Shown piece by piece: positions 24,523 to 36,524 of a DNA stretch of 64,000 nt; the first letter of the stretch is position 1; the number at the start of each line of letters is the position of its first letter. The stretch is from Callorhinus ursinus (lineage: Eukaryota; Chordata; Mammalia; Carnivora; Otariidae): contig NW_020312902.1 of NCBI RefSeq assembly GCF_003265705.1, positions 6,883,599-6,947,598 on the forward strand, given 5' to 3'. The position numbers were made by a program, and so were the translations under genes. The notes under the pieces were generated by a model. The model made no database searches, had not been told where the DNA came from, and saw only the letters and a program-made list of their open reading frames with translations.

Positions 24523-24996
24523 GTATACCTGGATGTTAACTCTTTCTGGGATGGGCCAGTTATCAGGACAGAAATTCTGCCATTTTGAGTGCCTTTCATT
24601 TATAGACATTGCTTATAACCTGTGTGGGTAGCTGACTGTGCTGTGTGAATTTTCTACTCAGGGTTGGCTTGGCAGGAAGTAGAATTCTGAGTCTGGTGTA
24701 AAGGGATTCACTAACTTGGGAAAGATTTGTGTGGGACCCAAGCAATTTATGTTAAATATTCTTAATTATAAATATTGTTCCTTTTAAATCACAAGCACCT
24801 GTTGCAGGAATTTGGTAGAATTGAAGGACCATGACATTTATAGTCTAGGAGTGAGGGCAGTTCAGATTAATAGGCCAGTAGAAATAAAAATTTAAATAAA
24901 TGATCATGTGGCTTTTCTTTTTAGACTGGCATCTCATCTAATTCTAATTTCAAATCCTTAAAAAGTCAAAATAATACCTTGACTTTAATGTATTCT

Positions 24997-25203
24997 TTTT
25001 TTAAAAAGATTTATTTATTTTAGAGAGAGAAAGTGAACACACGCATGAACATGGGGGAGGGGCAGAAGGAGAGGGAGAGAAAATCCCAAGTAGATTCTGT
25101 GCTGAGCACAGAGCCCAACGAGGCTCGATCCCAGGACCCTGAGATCACGACCTGAGCCGAAACCAAGAGTCTGAAGCTCAACTGACTGAGCCACCTAGGC
25201 GTC
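24997..25203 (-). mobile_element. Can-SINE, antisense, intron 3
   Basis: T-run, AAAAGATTTATTTATTTTAG, (GA)-rich body, CACGACCTGAGCCGAAACC and terminal GAGCCACCTAGGCGTC are present. Confidence 0.92.
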
Positions 25204-25684
25204 AGGATAGAGTGTAGGAAATTATTTGGTGGTGGTGGTTGGGGGTGTTTTGGGGTGGGCATGGATGAGTTGTATAGTAAATAATTGTTTTTTGCTTAAA
25301 TACAGTACCTGATGGAGTTGAACTTGATTTTAAGTTCTTTCGTGGCATGTTTATTTAAAATAATTTTAAACAGTACTTTCATAGTAATTTTTGATATTTG
25401 CTACCCTTTCTCTGATACCCTGTTTTCCTTATCTCTAAAGAGATTCCAAGTAAATATTTTTATATCTTCTATTGAAGGTACATTATGCTTTCCCAGCATT
25501 TATTTGTGGAATGTTTACCTTTTTGTCCACACTGATAAAGCTACAGACTTTCTCTTTCCAGAAGAACTATCTCTGAGTTATCCTTTTAAGTTTTCCTGTA
25601 AAGAGAGTGACCTTTAGCCGTACATTTTCCAATTAAGTAAACAGTCATTTTAGAGAAATAAAGACCGTACTCTTTAGAGCAAGA

Positions 25685-25815
25685 TGTAGATTTGAATATT
25701 AGAACCTCCATCAGCCTCAATTTTCCTATCTGTAAAATGGGGATAATAATTATTGTGTCAGGATTATTGCTGGATTTAATAATCTAATGATAACTACATG
25801 CTACTTAGCATGGTA
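25685..25815 (+). mobile_element. MIR fragment, intron 3
   Basis: CAATTTTCCTATCTGTAAAA and TGGGGATAATAATTATTG match the MIR core. Confidence 0.75.
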
Positions 25816-26094
25816 TTTTTGCATTTGGGGAATGCTGAAATCTCCCATATTCCTGTCAGTGATTTAATAAGCTCTCAGTAGCTTCAACTCTTTTGGGTTG
25901 GAGGTAGGGAGTGAGGCAGGAAAGGGAGGCACAGCTTCCTTTGCAACATGGTAAGCCTTAATTCTGAGTTTGTGACCTTCTTTGAAGACTAAAAAGTACT
26001 TTTCAATAAAACATTTTTCTTCATCACTTAGATTTTTGAAGCAGTGCTTAACTTTATACTTGAGTTATAAAAGTCATCAAGAAGTAGTAATGTG

Positions 26095-26274
26095 GGATGC
26101 CTGGGTGGCTCAGTTGGTTAAGCGTCTGCCTTTAGCTCAGGTCATGATCTCAGGGTCTTGAGATCAAGCCCCAAGGCAGGCTCCCTGCTCAGTGGGGAGT
26201 CTCCTTCTCCCTCTCCCGCTCCCCCCAGCTCATGCTCTCTCTCTCTCAAATAAATAAAATCTTTAAAAAAAAAA
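26095..26274 (+). mobile_element. Can-SINE just upstream of exon 4
   Basis: The head is GATGCCTGGGTGGCTCAGTT and the tail AAATAAATAAAATCTTTA. A slightly diverged AAGAAGTAGTAATGTG / AAGAAGTAATGTG flanks it. Confidence 0.93.
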
Positions 26275-26346
26275 AAGAAGTAATGTGAGCTCTTCACCAG
26301 CCATCCAGTTGTATACTTATGTCTACATTTATTTTGTTTCCTGTAG

Positions 26347-26420
26347 GATAAATTTTTCAACTCCAGTATCCCATCTTTGGGTTTGCGGAATGTTATTTAT
26401 ATCAATGAAACTCACACAAG
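26347..26420 (+). CDS. GPAM: GPAM exon 4: codons 76-99 and part of 100
   Basis: The acceptor is CTGTAG and the donor GTAAAA at 26,421. It encodes DKFFNSSIPSLGLRNVIYIN followed by ETHT and the first two bases of R100. It is among the shortest coding exons. A Can-SINE sits about 70 bp upstream at 26,095-26,274. Confidence 0.96.
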
Positions 26421-27604
26421 GTAAAAAGAAATTTCTTTTATTTCTAATACATCTCAAAAGAAAAACTATAATAATCAATGGATATACTCTAAGAGGAATT
26501 TCTTCATCTTTTTGAGAATTAATAGAATTGAGCTTCTGACACAAGAGGCCTTATCTAAAAATTGGAAGTAGTACAGCCCCCTGAGAGACTGGTTACTATT
26601 ACCACTATGTAATTAGATAGTACCGATTTCATGAGAGTGTAGATATCACTTATAGCTTTCTCTTTCTATTTGCATATTGATTTTATATCTGAAGTGTGCC
26701 AAAATGTGATAAAGATTTGTCTGAGGAAAGGGTAAGTTTGAATGTCTTATGACTTACTATTTTATGCTTAAAAATTGAAATAAACCTAATCTATGGAGTT
26801 TTAGAAGATGTATTCCTGTATTGAGCAAATGTTCTTTCATTTTATTACTAGCTTAAGACTTTCTTTAGAATTCTTCCAGACGTCAGGCACTTGGGGATGG
26901 GCTGTTAGGCATCCCAGTGAGAGAAAAGAGGCTTTGTTTTATGTGAATCTAGGCTAGGGGATAAGGGAGGGGTGAGGGGAGGTTGTGTGAATGTCTGTGA
27001 GGCAGGAGAGAATGGCAGCCAAAAACGCTGCCAGTCCTTCTACTTAGTTCTAAGAGTAAATGCCTGGAATAGGTCAGCAGTAGGTTCAGGTGATGAGACA
27101 TTCTTGAAATTCTGTGAAAATTGATCCAAGAAGTCAAATATGTAAATTTGAAGGCTTTCTGATGTTACTGATCATATTTTGGTGATGAGATAATAAGTGA
27201 GCATGACAATGCCTGCGTATAAAAGTGTTTTGTTTTGTTTTTTAATAGAACCAAAGTCAGGGGACATATTTTTTCCCAATCCCATGCTACCCTTCTCCCT
27301 CTCTCTCTCTCTTTTAAATTTAAAGGAGAGAGGAGCAATTCTGGCCCCCTGATATTTTTTCTCTTTTTTGACTTAAGATCCTAAGGGATCTCATAGAGTC
27401 TCTTGTTTATGTAAGTAGCCATTTTATGTATAAAGCCAAAGGGTTCATTTGTTGTCCCCAGTTGAAGGCATTTAAGAAAAAAAAGCCTACACTGTACTGA
27501 CTAGGTGATCTGAAACCAGTCCGTGTGATGACCTGCCTGGGCAGTTGAGCTGGCTACTTCACTTCTCTGTGTGTTACATGAAGCAAAGCCTAGATACTTT
27601 TAAG

Positions 27605-27633
27605 CACACACACACATACACACACACACACCG
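27605..27633. repeat. (CA)n microsatellite
   Basis: An almost uninterrupted CA run in intron 4. Confidence 0.9.
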
Positions 27634-28317
27634 CCTTCAATCCATTACAGAAGGATTTCATCAAGAGCTGGGACTTTGCACATTCCAGTAACAATTGTGG
27701 AAGTGTTCACTCAAGGAAGAATTTAGAATTAAACACTTAACATAGTGGGTCATGTTTGCAGAGAATTGAGACAAAGGAAAGGAGGTAGAAAAAGAGAATG
27801 TCAGAAAAAGAGATGAAGGAACAAGTGATTAATCAACACTTCTTCCTCCAGTTACTTTTCCTTAACTGAGGGCTTTTCAGAATTCATGCATTTATATTTG
27901 AAATCTGTCTATTTAGGTGTCTTTATGCGTGAAATGATAATGAGGCATTATATAATCATTACAAATGGTTTCAAATCATTGCATATGAAGGTTTGTAACA
28001 TTGTTATTCTGAGGTCTCTGTCCAAGCCCCCATATAAGTAACACATAGTTACCAACAACAATGGGAATAGTCCTATCCCTTAGATATGTCAAATGTTGGC
28101 AGGGGTTGGGGGGGGAGGTAAGAACTTCTGGCTTCATAAGCCCAGTATACAAATGTTTAGACCATACTTTAATTATCCTTGACTTCTGTCAACTAATCAG
28201 CTTTGTCAGAGTCAGTGATTACCTTAGATAAAAAAAAAATTACCTTTTATAAAAATTAGCCCTTCATGTAGAAAAGACTTCCGGATTATCTCTTTATAGC
28301 TCATAGCTATAAGTTAC

Positions 28318-28341
28318 ATATATATGTATATATATATATAG
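28318..28341. repeat. (TA)n microsatellite
   Basis: An AT-alternating stretch in intron 4, next to other AT-rich sequence. Confidence 0.85.
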
Positions 28342-28685
28342 CATTCAACATACTTGCTTTTAAAAAATATATTAATAAAGTAAGACTTTTTAAATTTCTT
28401 TTGTTTTTATATTTGGTTTATTATTTGGCAGAGTAACACCATTCAAGCATTTTAGTACACAAATTCCAAGTTTAAATTTTAGTTGAGTGTACTTGTACAA
28501 AAGAAATCAGGAATGAAATTGCATAGATCATCCTGAACTACTAAGGAGAATTTGCTAAAGGAGAACACCAAATTTCAGGAATAGATGAAACAAGGCTTTG
28601 TTTTTATAGCAGGAAACTACAAGTCAAGCAATTTGTTTTAGGTGTACCTAGACGACTTCTCTGCTAAGTCCTTTTCACATTGCAG

Positions 28686-28799
28686 GCACAGAGGATGGCT
28701 TGCAAGACGTCTTTCTTACGTGCTTTTTGTTCAAGAGCGAGATGTCCATAAAGGCATGTTTGCCACCAATGTGGCTGAAAATGTACTGAACAGCAGTAG
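28686..28799 (+). CDS. GPAM: GPAM exon 5: codons 100 (part) to 138 (part)
   Basis: The acceptor is CACATTGCAG and the donor GTAAGG at 28,800. It encodes HRGWLARRLSYVLFVQERDV and continues to NVAENVLNSS. The intron just after the donor is G-rich, with a run able to form a G-quadruplex at 28,835-28,864 (see findings). Confidence 0.97.
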
Positions 28800-29479
28800 G
28801 TAAGGGTGGGGATGCTGTTATAAAGGGAAGAGGCGGGGGGTGGGGAGTTGGGGGGGAAGTGGGGTAGGAATTTTTGCCTTCCTTTTATTAACCTTTACTT
28901 TCTCTGGGACTCTGTCTCAAGAGGGATTTCCATTTCCAAATGTTAAATGTTAAACTCAAAAGGAAAGCAAGGAAAAGTAGGAGAACTGATGGTTTTGGGA
29001 CTAGCAGTCTTGTTTTATGCATTAACAATCGAATGGGTTTCTAAGATGTGAAAGGTGAGTTGGAATTCAGAGATGAACATATTTCCAGTTCTCTGTTTTC
29101 TGTAATACGAATGTTGGGACATTGTGTTTCTTATCATTATAGCCAAAAGGGAAACACATTTGATATTTCTGTCAGTTTTTGAGTACCTAGGCACAAATTC
29201 TTGTGCTAGGAAATCCTTACTAGAAATTTTAAGAGAATAAGATTCTGTCCTTGCTCTCAGAAGAGCTTACTTACAAATGGGAGAGACTGACTGGAACTCA
29301 GATGGAGTGGGGAAATAAATCATTCTCAAGTTTAGGCGTTAGAATATGAGAGTTTGCATGAAGGTCGGTCTCTGATCCACCTCATTTGGTGTCACCATGG
29401 TAGACATCTATCTGGATTTGGGGAGCCAGAGACCAGAGTGGTTTGAAAGACTGCTTAGAAACCCTGTAGTGTGGTTCCT

Positions 29480-29550
29480 AAGGCCCGAACAGTGGTGGCA
29501 TGTAGTAGGTACTCAATAAATATTGAATGAATGAACAAATAGTTGATAAT
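29480..29550 (+). mobile_element. L2/MIR-type 3' tail
   Basis: ATGTAGTAGGTACTCAATAA followed by ATATTGAATGAATGAAC is the usual end of an old L2 or MIR element. Confidence 0.55.
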
Positions 29551-30491
29551 GGAGATTTAATTATCTTCTCAATTACTTGTAAAAACATTCCTGGCCAGAT
29601 TGAAATAAAGGTATTAAAGGAATGGCCTAAGGTGCATCAGCAGTCTGTGGAATTGGACTTTTGTATTAATGAATTATGGGGTTATATGCCGTTTTGCTGT
29701 GTACTAGTCTAAAATCAGTAGCAACAGTGGGAGAAAACATATTATTTGAAACTCCTTTGGGTTATTGTATATTCTGTTTTCTAGGTAAAAACCTTCAAGG
29801 ATGTTTCATTCCATCCAGAGGTTTTGACTAGTAACTATGATATTAAAAGTGATTTAAGGAGGTTTAACCTCATGGGTTCTTCCCTAAATCACATGGAAAA
29901 TTTACAAAACTGGATTAGATCTTACGTCTTACTTCACTGCTTATTGCTCTGTGTTGTTTTAATCTTGAGCTTTCTTAAATTACTGGGTTGATATGGCAAA
30001 CACTTGTAAATATTTATGCCCCTCTCTGATCCCTCCTAGGGAGTGTCACATATAGTTCTACTAATAAAGTCACTATATAAATGAGTAATAAATTAGGTCT
30101 TTAAAAGAAAAATCACACATTACTTTGGCAGTGGGCTTTGGATACCTCTGAGTATTGCCTAAAGCCACAACCTTTCTCTCCCCTCTGGTAGAGTGTAACT
30201 TTGTATCCCCCGCAACATACCTGGAATGTTCAAATTCCTGTAGCTGTTACCCAGTGAATTTGAGTTAAATTCTTAAAGCTGCTTTCCAGATTCCTCAGGG
30301 ATTCATTGATTTAGGAATATAATATCCTTAATATTTATTAGGCAGCCAGATAAAACATATCTAATTTGAGCTTATTTTCATGTTAATCACATATTAAGAA
30401 GATATATTTTGTTTTGTGACTTATAGCTATGATTTAGAAAATACTGGATGCAGAATGTAGCATAAAACTAGTTACATTTTCTGTTTTCCAG

Positions 30492-30638
30492 AGTACAAGA
30501 GGCAATTACAGAAGTGGCTGCTGAATTAAACCCTGATGGTTCTGCTCAGCAGCAATCAAAAGCCATCAATAAAGTGAAAAAGAAAGCCAAAAGGATCCTT
30601 CAAGAAATGGTTGCCACTGTCTCACCAACGATGATCAG
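30492..30638 (+). CDS. GPAM: GPAM exon 6: codons 138 (part) to 187 (part)
   Basis: The acceptor is TGTTTTCCAG and the donor GTATTA at 30,639, a weaker donor than most in this gene. It encodes VQEAITEVAAELNPDGSAQQ followed by a lysine-rich stretch (KVKKKAKR) and EMVATVSPTMI. The reading frame is open throughout. Confidence 0.97.
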
Positions 30639-30776
30639 GTATTAAGAGGCAAAGCACACAGTTTTCAGTGAGAGCCATCCTATTTTGAGCAAACAGGGAC
30701 TGAACCATTAGACTTTCCTAGCACAATGGTTTTGGTCCAAAGGAAGTTTGGACATATTCTGTTGTTGAAACTCCTT

Positions 30777-30996
30777 TTTATTTTATTTTTTATTTTTTTA
30801 ATTTTTTAAAAGATTTTATTTATTTGAGAGAGAGATCACAGGCAGGGGGAAAGGGTAGAGGGAGAAGCAGATTCCCTGCTGAGCAGGGACCCCGATGAGG
30901 GACTTTCAATCCCACGTGGGACTCGATCCCAGGACCCTGTGATCATGACCTGAGCTGAAGGCAGATGCTTAACCGACTGAGCCACCCATGTGCCCA
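30777..30996 (-). mobile_element. Can-SINE, antisense, intron 6
   Basis: It is flanked by AAACTCCTT at 30,768-30,776 and 30,997-31,005. The body carries an internal duplication (CAATCCCACGTGGGACTCG), so it is longer than usual. Confidence 0.93.
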
Positions 30997-31145
30997 AAAC
31001 TCCTTATATTCTTATTCAGCTTCCATGGAAAGTAGCCCTGTGGTAGACTTTAAGGTGCCTTGATCTTTGTTAATCGATAGCAGCCCTTGTATGACTGCTG
31101 ACTTATCTCTAGACTTGTGAGCTGGGTTTCACATATCCATATCTT

Positions 31146-31338
31146 TTTTTCTTTTTTTTTAAAGATTTTTATTTATTTGAGAGAGAGAATGAGATAGAGC
31201 ATGGGGGGGGGAGGGTCAGAGGGAGAAGCAGACTCCCCACTGAGCAGGGACCCCGACGCGGGACTTGGTCCCGGGACTCCAGGATCATGACCTGAGCTGA
31301 AGGCAGTCGCCTAACCAACAGAGCCACCCAGGCACCCC
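31146..31338 (-). mobile_element. Can-SINE, antisense, intron 6
   Basis: A perfect 15-bp target duplication ACATATCCATATCTT lies at 31,131-31,145 and 31,339-31,353. The terminal head reads GAGCCACCCAGGCACCCC. Confidence 0.96.
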
Positions 31339-31700
31339 ACATATCCATATCTTAAAGGGAGTGGTTTTATGCAGCTTTCTGTTCACCTAAATATTCGGCT
31401 AATGACTTGCTTCTGAAGTGTAAAGTGTGCTATTTGAGTGAAATGTAAGATTTTCATCTGTAATAAATAGATAAATAGAAATGTAAGATTTTAGTCTGTA
31501 ATAAATACATGTATCCATAAGTGTGCATGTGAAAGTCAGCTCTTTAATTCAATAGTTCAGGTACAGACATACACATACTAAGTTACTTACAAGTACTTTT
31601 CGGTTGTAGGTTCAGAAACTTAAGTAGACAAAAGTCAACTCTCTCTAAATGTATGTATATACATTTGAATTTCTTTTTTTTTTTTTTCCCCTTCTTTTAG

Positions 31701-31797
31701 ACTGACGGGATGGGTGTTGCTCAAACTGTTCAACAGCTTCTTTTGGAATATTCAGATTCACAAAGGCCAACTTGAGATGGTTAAAGCTGCAACTGAG
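31701..31797 (+). CDS. GPAM: GPAM exon 7: codons 187 (part) to 219; GC donor
   Basis: The acceptor is CTTCTTTTAG, preceded by a long T-rich tract. It encodes LTGWVLLKLFNSFFWNIQIH and continues to KGQLEMVKAATE. The protein match must end at E219 (GAG, 31,795-31,797), and the next bases are GCAAGA, so the donor is GC rather than GT. The reading frame and the exon 8 join support this exactly. Confidence 0.95.
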
Positions 31798-32445
31798 GCA
31801 AGAGTTTTGTGGGATCTGTCATTCTGTTGTCCCCATGTTTGTGGAGTGATTTTAGAGTTCTTTTGTATGGAAATGTTCTCTTGTGTCCTGTGTGCATCCA
31901 ACCCATTTGGAAGATTTCCCCCATGTGACATGAGCACAGTAGCTGTGCATTTGGGGAGGGGTGAGTAAAGGAGGACCTACCAGTAATGTGCTGGATTCCT
32001 TTTGTAAGTTACCTTGCAACAGCTCTGAAATTAGATAGAACAATCCATATTTATAAGTGACAAAATAAAAGCACAGATAAAGATTGCCCAGTCACGGCTA
32101 GTAAGTGACTGCCCATGATTTCAAGCCAAACCAAGCTTGGGGTTTACTTTGCTCTTTTGACATGATCAGGGCTGACTCTCAGAAATACATAAAGTCCACT
32201 TGAATTCTCAGTTGCACTTCTCCTTCCCCAGCTCTTTTTTTTTTTTTTTTAATTGTGGTGGTGGTGGTGGTTGTTTTCAGCTAAGGAAGTATTAAATTGG
32301 AAGAAGTTCATATTACTGGAAAATGTTTTTAAAGAATGAGTCATTGATTAGCCAGCGTTGGAGTGATTCTAACCAAATATGAAGTTGCGAAGTGTGATTG
32401 AAATTCACATTTGAATTTTAAATTTGGCATTTTTTCTTTTACTAG

Positions 32446-32582
32446 ATGAATTTGCCACTTATATTTCTACCAGTTCACAGATCACATATTGACTATCTCC
32501 TGCTGACCTTCATTCTCTTCTGCCATAACATCAAAGCACCGTACATTGCTTCAGGCAACAATCTGAACATTCCCATCTTCAG
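32446..32582 (+). CDS. GPAM: GPAM exon 8: codons 220-265 (part), acyltransferase motif I
   Basis: The acceptor is TTTTACTAG and the donor GTAAGA at 32,583. The exon carries motif I, HRSHID, with catalytic H230 and D235, then YLLLTFILFCHNIKAPYIAS and GNNLNIPIF. The first codon is ATG (M220). From memory the human residue here is threonine, so this would be a lineage substitution next to the catalytic block. Confidence 0.97.
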
Positions 32583-33146
32583 GTAAGACCAACTTATTTT
32601 GAAATTTAAGATATGGAAAAATTATATTTTGAATTTTTGGTGTTTTCAGTGTACATTTTGAAACGTTAATTGTAGAGATGACATTAGGTTTTTTGCTTTC
32701 ATTATACAAGTCATGCATGTTTATTGTGGAAAATCCAAAAGGTACAAAAAGGCATTAAGACTATCACTGTTATTTCTATGCTTTATGTGGGATACTTGAA
32801 CTGTGAATACCTCAACTTCATGGGCACTATTTATCACACGGCTAAAAGGCAATTAGAAAGATGAGATAGCAAATTACTGTAGCAGGCCTGGCAGTAGGGA
32901 AGGTGGGGGTGGGGATATGGGTCGTGGTGATGGTATAAAGTAAGAAGAACCATACCTGTTACCTTTGACCTGATAATTTAGTAGTGCTAGAAACACATAA
33001 TAATTATAATATGACACAAAAAGTATATTTTAGAGGTTTTTCAGGAGAAGGCAGTGCATTCCATTCAGAGGAAATAGTATGTGAAGAGGCCGAGAGGCTC
33101 AGATGCCTGGTACGGCCCCGAAATGGCAGACGATTCGGTAGGGTTA

Positions 33147-33250
33147 GAATGCAGGGTGCGGTGGGAAGGGTCAGAGGCCAGAAGTGGTCATTGCATAGGA
33201 ATGCAGGGTGCAGTGGGAAGGGTCAGAGGCCGGAAGTGGTCATTGCATGG
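33147..33250. repeat. 52-bp tandem duplication, intron 8
   Basis: Two copies (33,147-33,198 and 33,199-33,250) begin GAATGCAGGGTGC and differ at three positions by eye. Confidence 0.92.
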
Positions 33251-33879
33251 GGAGTGGGAGCTAGGTCAAAACAGTTTTTAAGCCGAGTTTAGAGTGTATC
33301 CTGTAGTTGAAAAGTGGTCAGATTTGGATTTTGAAAAGTCATTCTGGATTACAGGGTGTTAGAACAATTCTGACTCTATTAAAGTAGTTTAGGCAAAAGA
33401 TAATGAAGGCTTAAAATTTGTAGTGGTGCTCTTGGTGAGGAAGGCATAGAGTGGAAAAGTATTTAGTAAGGTGAATTTATAAGACGAAATGCTAGTCCAG
33501 AGAGGGGGAGTTGTGGGAGGAAGACTCCCAGATATTTACCACCAGGGAACTGGATAGATAGTGGAGCTGATCACCAATGGGGAATGGGTGAGGAGTAGGT
33601 TTAGTTGGTTGGGGACATTGCAGGTTCAAATTTCAAAGCAGAGAGCATCTGTGACGTCGGCTCCGAGCAGTAGGGAGTATGAGGAGGATGGATTTACAGT
33701 AACTGGAGAGCAAGTGGAGTGGGGGGTTGTGCACATAAGGTCTCACAAAGTAGCCGTAATAACCTTTGTGTGTTGTGAAGTCTGATCCTCAGCCTCACAG
33801 TCCAAGGAGCTCCTTCCTGATTCCATTGGCTCAGAGTTCTGTGGCTAACCGGACTCATGGGAATAGCTGAAGGGAAGCC

Positions 33880-34010
33880 ATTCATTCGTGTAGTCACTGA
33901 TACTTACCCAGCTGTGCTGTAGACAAGAGTGAAGAAGTTACATAGTCCTTGCCTTCAAATAGCTCATAATCTACTGGGGAATATAAACAAACAGCTCTAA
34001 TGCGATGCGA
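33880..34010 (-). mobile_element. L2 3' end fragment, intron 8
   Basis: It reads CATTCATTCGTGTAGTCACTG, GTCCTTGCCTTCAAATAGC and CTACTGGGGAATATAAACAAAC in inverse L2 order. Confidence 0.55.
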
Positions 34011-35267
34011 TACACCCCCTGCGGGGCAGACATGCTTCCCTAGGGACTAGAATATCTGTGTTTACTCTCCTGGGAACCTCTTCCCAGTACTGGGAAAACT
34101 GGGAAGTTGCATTAGAAAGTCACCAGAAAGTCGGTAGCAGGCACAGACTTAGAGCCAAGAGAACTGTTCCCTTTGGGCTCTAGGGGGGCCCTGCCCCATA
34201 ATAGTTTGCCTTTCCTGTCATCAGAGTAATTCCTGTACTCATTCCCTCCAGGTTCTCAGCTTGCAGGTGCTGCTGGAAGAATCTCATCGAAATGCGTGTT
34301 AAAAATTGATAATATCTCATAATCCAACTTTCCTTTTCATGAACTCTGTGCCGGGCGTTGCTTAGCTCATCCTTCCTTCAGACGTGACAGTCGATGACCT
34401 GGCCTGTTTATTGGCCACTTTCTTCTGTTACACGCCAGTCTGCCCGTTCACAAACCACTTTTCAGGGTGGGTTGTTTCTCTGGGGGGTTCATCTCATTCA
34501 TTATGAACTTTCTCATAGTTTTGCTCTCAGAGAGTGAAAGAAGATAGTGAAAATATATATTGATATTAATATCACTCTATTTGAAAAGAAGAGGAGGCTC
34601 TGAATTTGGAAACGTTGCCTTAAGTATTATAAAATTTCATCTCAGTATCAAAATCTGTCAGTGTCATAGAACCATGGGGTTGAGAAAAGAATCGTTTTAG
34701 CCCCGTGTAAGTGTACATAAAGCACATTTTTGTTTCATGTTTTGGGAAAATGGTTGTGCTTGGTTTTGGTTTGATAAAATTACCCTTGTCTTACAGAGAC
34801 ACTCTCTAAGCAGTACTTTCTTGAGGAAATTTCCCCAAAGGAGCTTTTGTAACATCACATTCATTTTGTAGCAAATGTGCCAAAGGCAGATTTCAGGATG
34901 TCTAACAGTCAGTGTCCTGAGATCCTTGACAGTTTTCAAATTGAGCAGTATTTCATCATCCTCTTAAAATCTGTAACATTACCTTTGCAGGGTAATATAT
35001 TATACAAACTTCTTTTGGTTTGGAACAGATGTTAGTAGGTTAGTAGGGCTTCAGTACACGAAGTGATATTCTAAAGGCTGACCAATGATGCAAATGACTG
35101 AAACATGTCAGTAACATGGAAAATGGAAAAACATCCACATTTTCACTGTCAACAGCTCAAACAACACATGTGGTTTATATTCCTACGGCATATGTTTTGA
35201 AGTAACTTGGAATTGAATATTGTTACGTTTTTATTTATAAATAACGGATGCGTTCTTCAATTTATAG

Positions 35268-35367
35268 TACCTTGATCCATAAGCTTGGGGGCTTTTTCAT
35301 ACGTCGGAGGCTGGACGAAACGCCAGATGGACGGAAGGATATTCTCTATAGAGCTTTGCTCCATGGA
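35268..35367 (+). CDS. GPAM: GPAM exon 9: codons 265 (part) to 298, motif II
   Basis: The acceptor is CAATTTATAG and the donor GTATGT at 35,368. It encodes TLIHKLGGFFIRRRLDETPD and continues to YRALLHG. GGFFIRR is motif II, with arginines that contact glycerol-3-phosphate in the family. The following intron is the shortest of the gene (328 bp). Confidence 0.97.
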
Positions 35368-35695
35368 GTATGTATGCTCTCTCATCACCCTTAAAGCCCT
35401 TATAGTAGTTATCACAGTAGAAGGAAAAACAGACTTGATTGAGATTTAAAAAAAAATTGTTGTCTGTGTAATTATTTAAGTGGTTATTGTCTGGGTATGG
35501 GGGTTGATGATTATTTCTGTTATCACCAAAATATAGCATCGGCGGAGCTGGCTTGCTATTATTCCTGTGAATAAAATATTTTGTCAGTAGTGAAGTTACA
35601 GGTTTTTGTTTGTTTATTTTAAGATTTAACTTTGCTGAGCTTATTCTAAGTTGGGTGGTCTTGAATTCATGGTTTACATTCTCCTTATGTTCCAG

Positions 35696-35908
35696 CATAT
35701 AGTTGAACTACTTCGACAGCAGCAGTTCTTAGAGATTTTTCTGGAAGGTACACGCTCTAGGAGTGGAAAAACCTCCTGTGCTCGGGCAGGACTTTTGTCA
35801 GTTGTGGTAGATACTTTGTCTACTAATACCATTCCAGACATCTTGATAATACCTGTTGGAATCTCCTATGATCGAATTATTGAAGGTCACTACAATGGCG
35901 AACAGCTG
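35696..35908 (+). CDS. GPAM: GPAM exon 10: codons 299-369, motifs III and IV
   Basis: The acceptor is TATGTTCCAG and the donor GTAAGA at 35,909. It carries motif III (FLEGTRS, residues 313-319) and motif IV (IIPVGIS, 349-355). It ends in phase 0 at EQL. Together with exons 8 and 9 it makes up the catalytic core. The following intron is 3.3 kb and repeat-filled. Confidence 0.97.
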
Positions 35909-36524
35909 GTAAGAGGACTGCCTTCCCAAACGTCTTCTTCACTTTCAAGTCTTTTGCTTTTAGATACGGGCTTTTGGAATCAATTAGGAATTTTTTGCTG
36001 CTATTTAAAGCACTGTAGGAAACATGGTAGAGTGGGTGGGGTGAGTAGCTGTCATCCCTTGTGTCCGTGTGATTGGCCTTGCTAATGTGGCATTTTCCTG
36101 CACATCTTCCTTATCCATTCATCTGTCGGTAGATACTTGGGCTGCTTCCATACTTTGGCTGATATAAATGATGCTGCAGCAAACATGGAGTGCATGTATC
36201 CCTTTGAATTAGTGTTCTTGTATTTTGGGGGTAAATACCCAGTAGTATGATTATGGGCTTGTAGGGTAGTTCTATGTTTAATTTTTTGAGGAACCTCCAT
36301 ACTGTTTTCCACATTGGCTGCACCAGTTTGCATTCCCACCAGCGGTACAAGAGGGTTCCTTTTTCTCCACATCCTTGAAACACTTGTTTCTTGTGATTTT
36401 GATGCTAGCCATTCTGACAGGTGTGATATATCATTGTAGTTTTGATTTGCATTTCCCTGATGATGTGTCTGTTGGCATCTGTATGTCTTCTTTGGAGAAC
36501 TATCTGTTCATGTCTTCTGCCCAC

